The translations under genes and the position numbers were made by a program. The notes beneath the pieces were generated by a model. That model did no database searches. It was not told the origin of the DNA and saw only the letters and a list, made by a program, of their open reading frames with translations. Below, in pieces: positions 11,876-11,997 of a DNA stretch of 11,997 nucleotides. Source of the stretch: JAFNGF01 sp964567045 (GTDB lineage Bacteria; Planctomycetota; Phycisphaerae; Sedimentisphaerales; Anaerobacaceae); NCBI GenBank assembly GCA_964567045.1, contig CAZMLE010000099.1:1-11997 (forward strand). Direction: 5' to 3'. The first letter of the stretch is position 1. The number at the start of each line of letters is the position of its first letter.

Positions 11876-11997
11876 ATGAAAGCAACACCGGTGGAAAGAA
11901 ATTATGGTTTGACGCGAAAAGGAACCGGTCTGCTTCATCTTTGGGCGGAGAGTATCGCAATGCGAAAACAGGTTTTAGAGAAATTTCTAAAACAGTA
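11876..11997 (+). CDS. Partial second copy of the PadR C-terminal half (runs off the window)
   Basis: From 11887 to the window end the DNA matches 11316-11426 of the padR-like gene without gaps over 111 nt at close to 90 percent identity by eye. The open frame from ATG 11876 reads MKATPVERNYGLTRKGTGLL and continues into the HLWAESIAMRKQVLEK dimerisation helix. The N-terminal DNA-binding half is missing, so it is either the scar of a tandem duplication or a short protein that could dimerise with the full-length PadR. A G-run (11863-11868) sits 7 nt before the ATG and might serve as a weak ribosome site. The 3' end lies outside the window. Confidence 0.65.
   Translation, partial: MKATPVERNYGLTRKGTGLLHLWAESIAMRKQVLEKFLKQ

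Overview
The window looks like a chromosomal segment of a Planctomycetota bacterium, most likely from the Phycisphaerae side of the phylum. This is an inference. It rests on the gene content (a sialate O-acetylesterase, single-domain MCE protein, TlpA-type lipoprotein and a short Obg) and on intergenic repeat debris of a kind I associate with that clade. No rRNA or other phylogenetic marker beyond RnpA, L27 and Obg is present, and I see no tRNA, CRISPR array or complete insertion sequence.

Layout. Positions 1-717 are a worn accessory edge: a 23-bp imperfect tandem repeat, a short ORF whose C-terminus looks like the end of a PIN-type nuclease, and a dense inverted/direct repeat that runs into the end of galK. 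From 718 to 7238 everything is on the minus strand, in transcription order: sialate O-acetylesterase (strong sigma70-type promoter), a CBS-domain scrap, a Kef/CPA2-type cation:proton antiporter broken by one frameshift, rnpA, a small MerR-type regulator, an MCE (MlaD-like) protein and galactokinase. rnpA, merR and mce are packed with a 1-nt gap and a 4-nt overlap and are probably cotranscribed.

From 7239 the genes point right: a periplasmic TlpA/ResA-like thioredoxin lipoprotein, divergent from the esterase with back-to-back promoters, then a small lipoprotein. A 440-bp gap follows with no convincing protein gene. On its minus strand it carries a near-consensus promoter followed by about 130 nt that fold into a long nested structure, a candidate small RNA. 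Next come rpmA (L27) with its own consensus promoter, an intrinsic terminator and obg. A 600-bp repeat graveyard (10449-10980) separates obg from a regulatory pair: a PadR-family repressor with a perfect palindromic operator in its promoter, and a translationally coupled membrane-anchored winged-helix protein. The window ends inside a partial second copy of the padR 3' half.

Two themes stand out. Small palindromic elements have landed inside genes without breaking them (in-frame in rnpA and in the esterase), and other repeats form the 3' ends and stop codons of galK and mce. Broken or duplicated pieces recur: the antiporter frameshift, the CBS scrap, the padR tail copy and the PIN fragment. 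The best candidates for something new are the structured RNA upstream of rpmA and the PadR/membrane-wHTH cassette.
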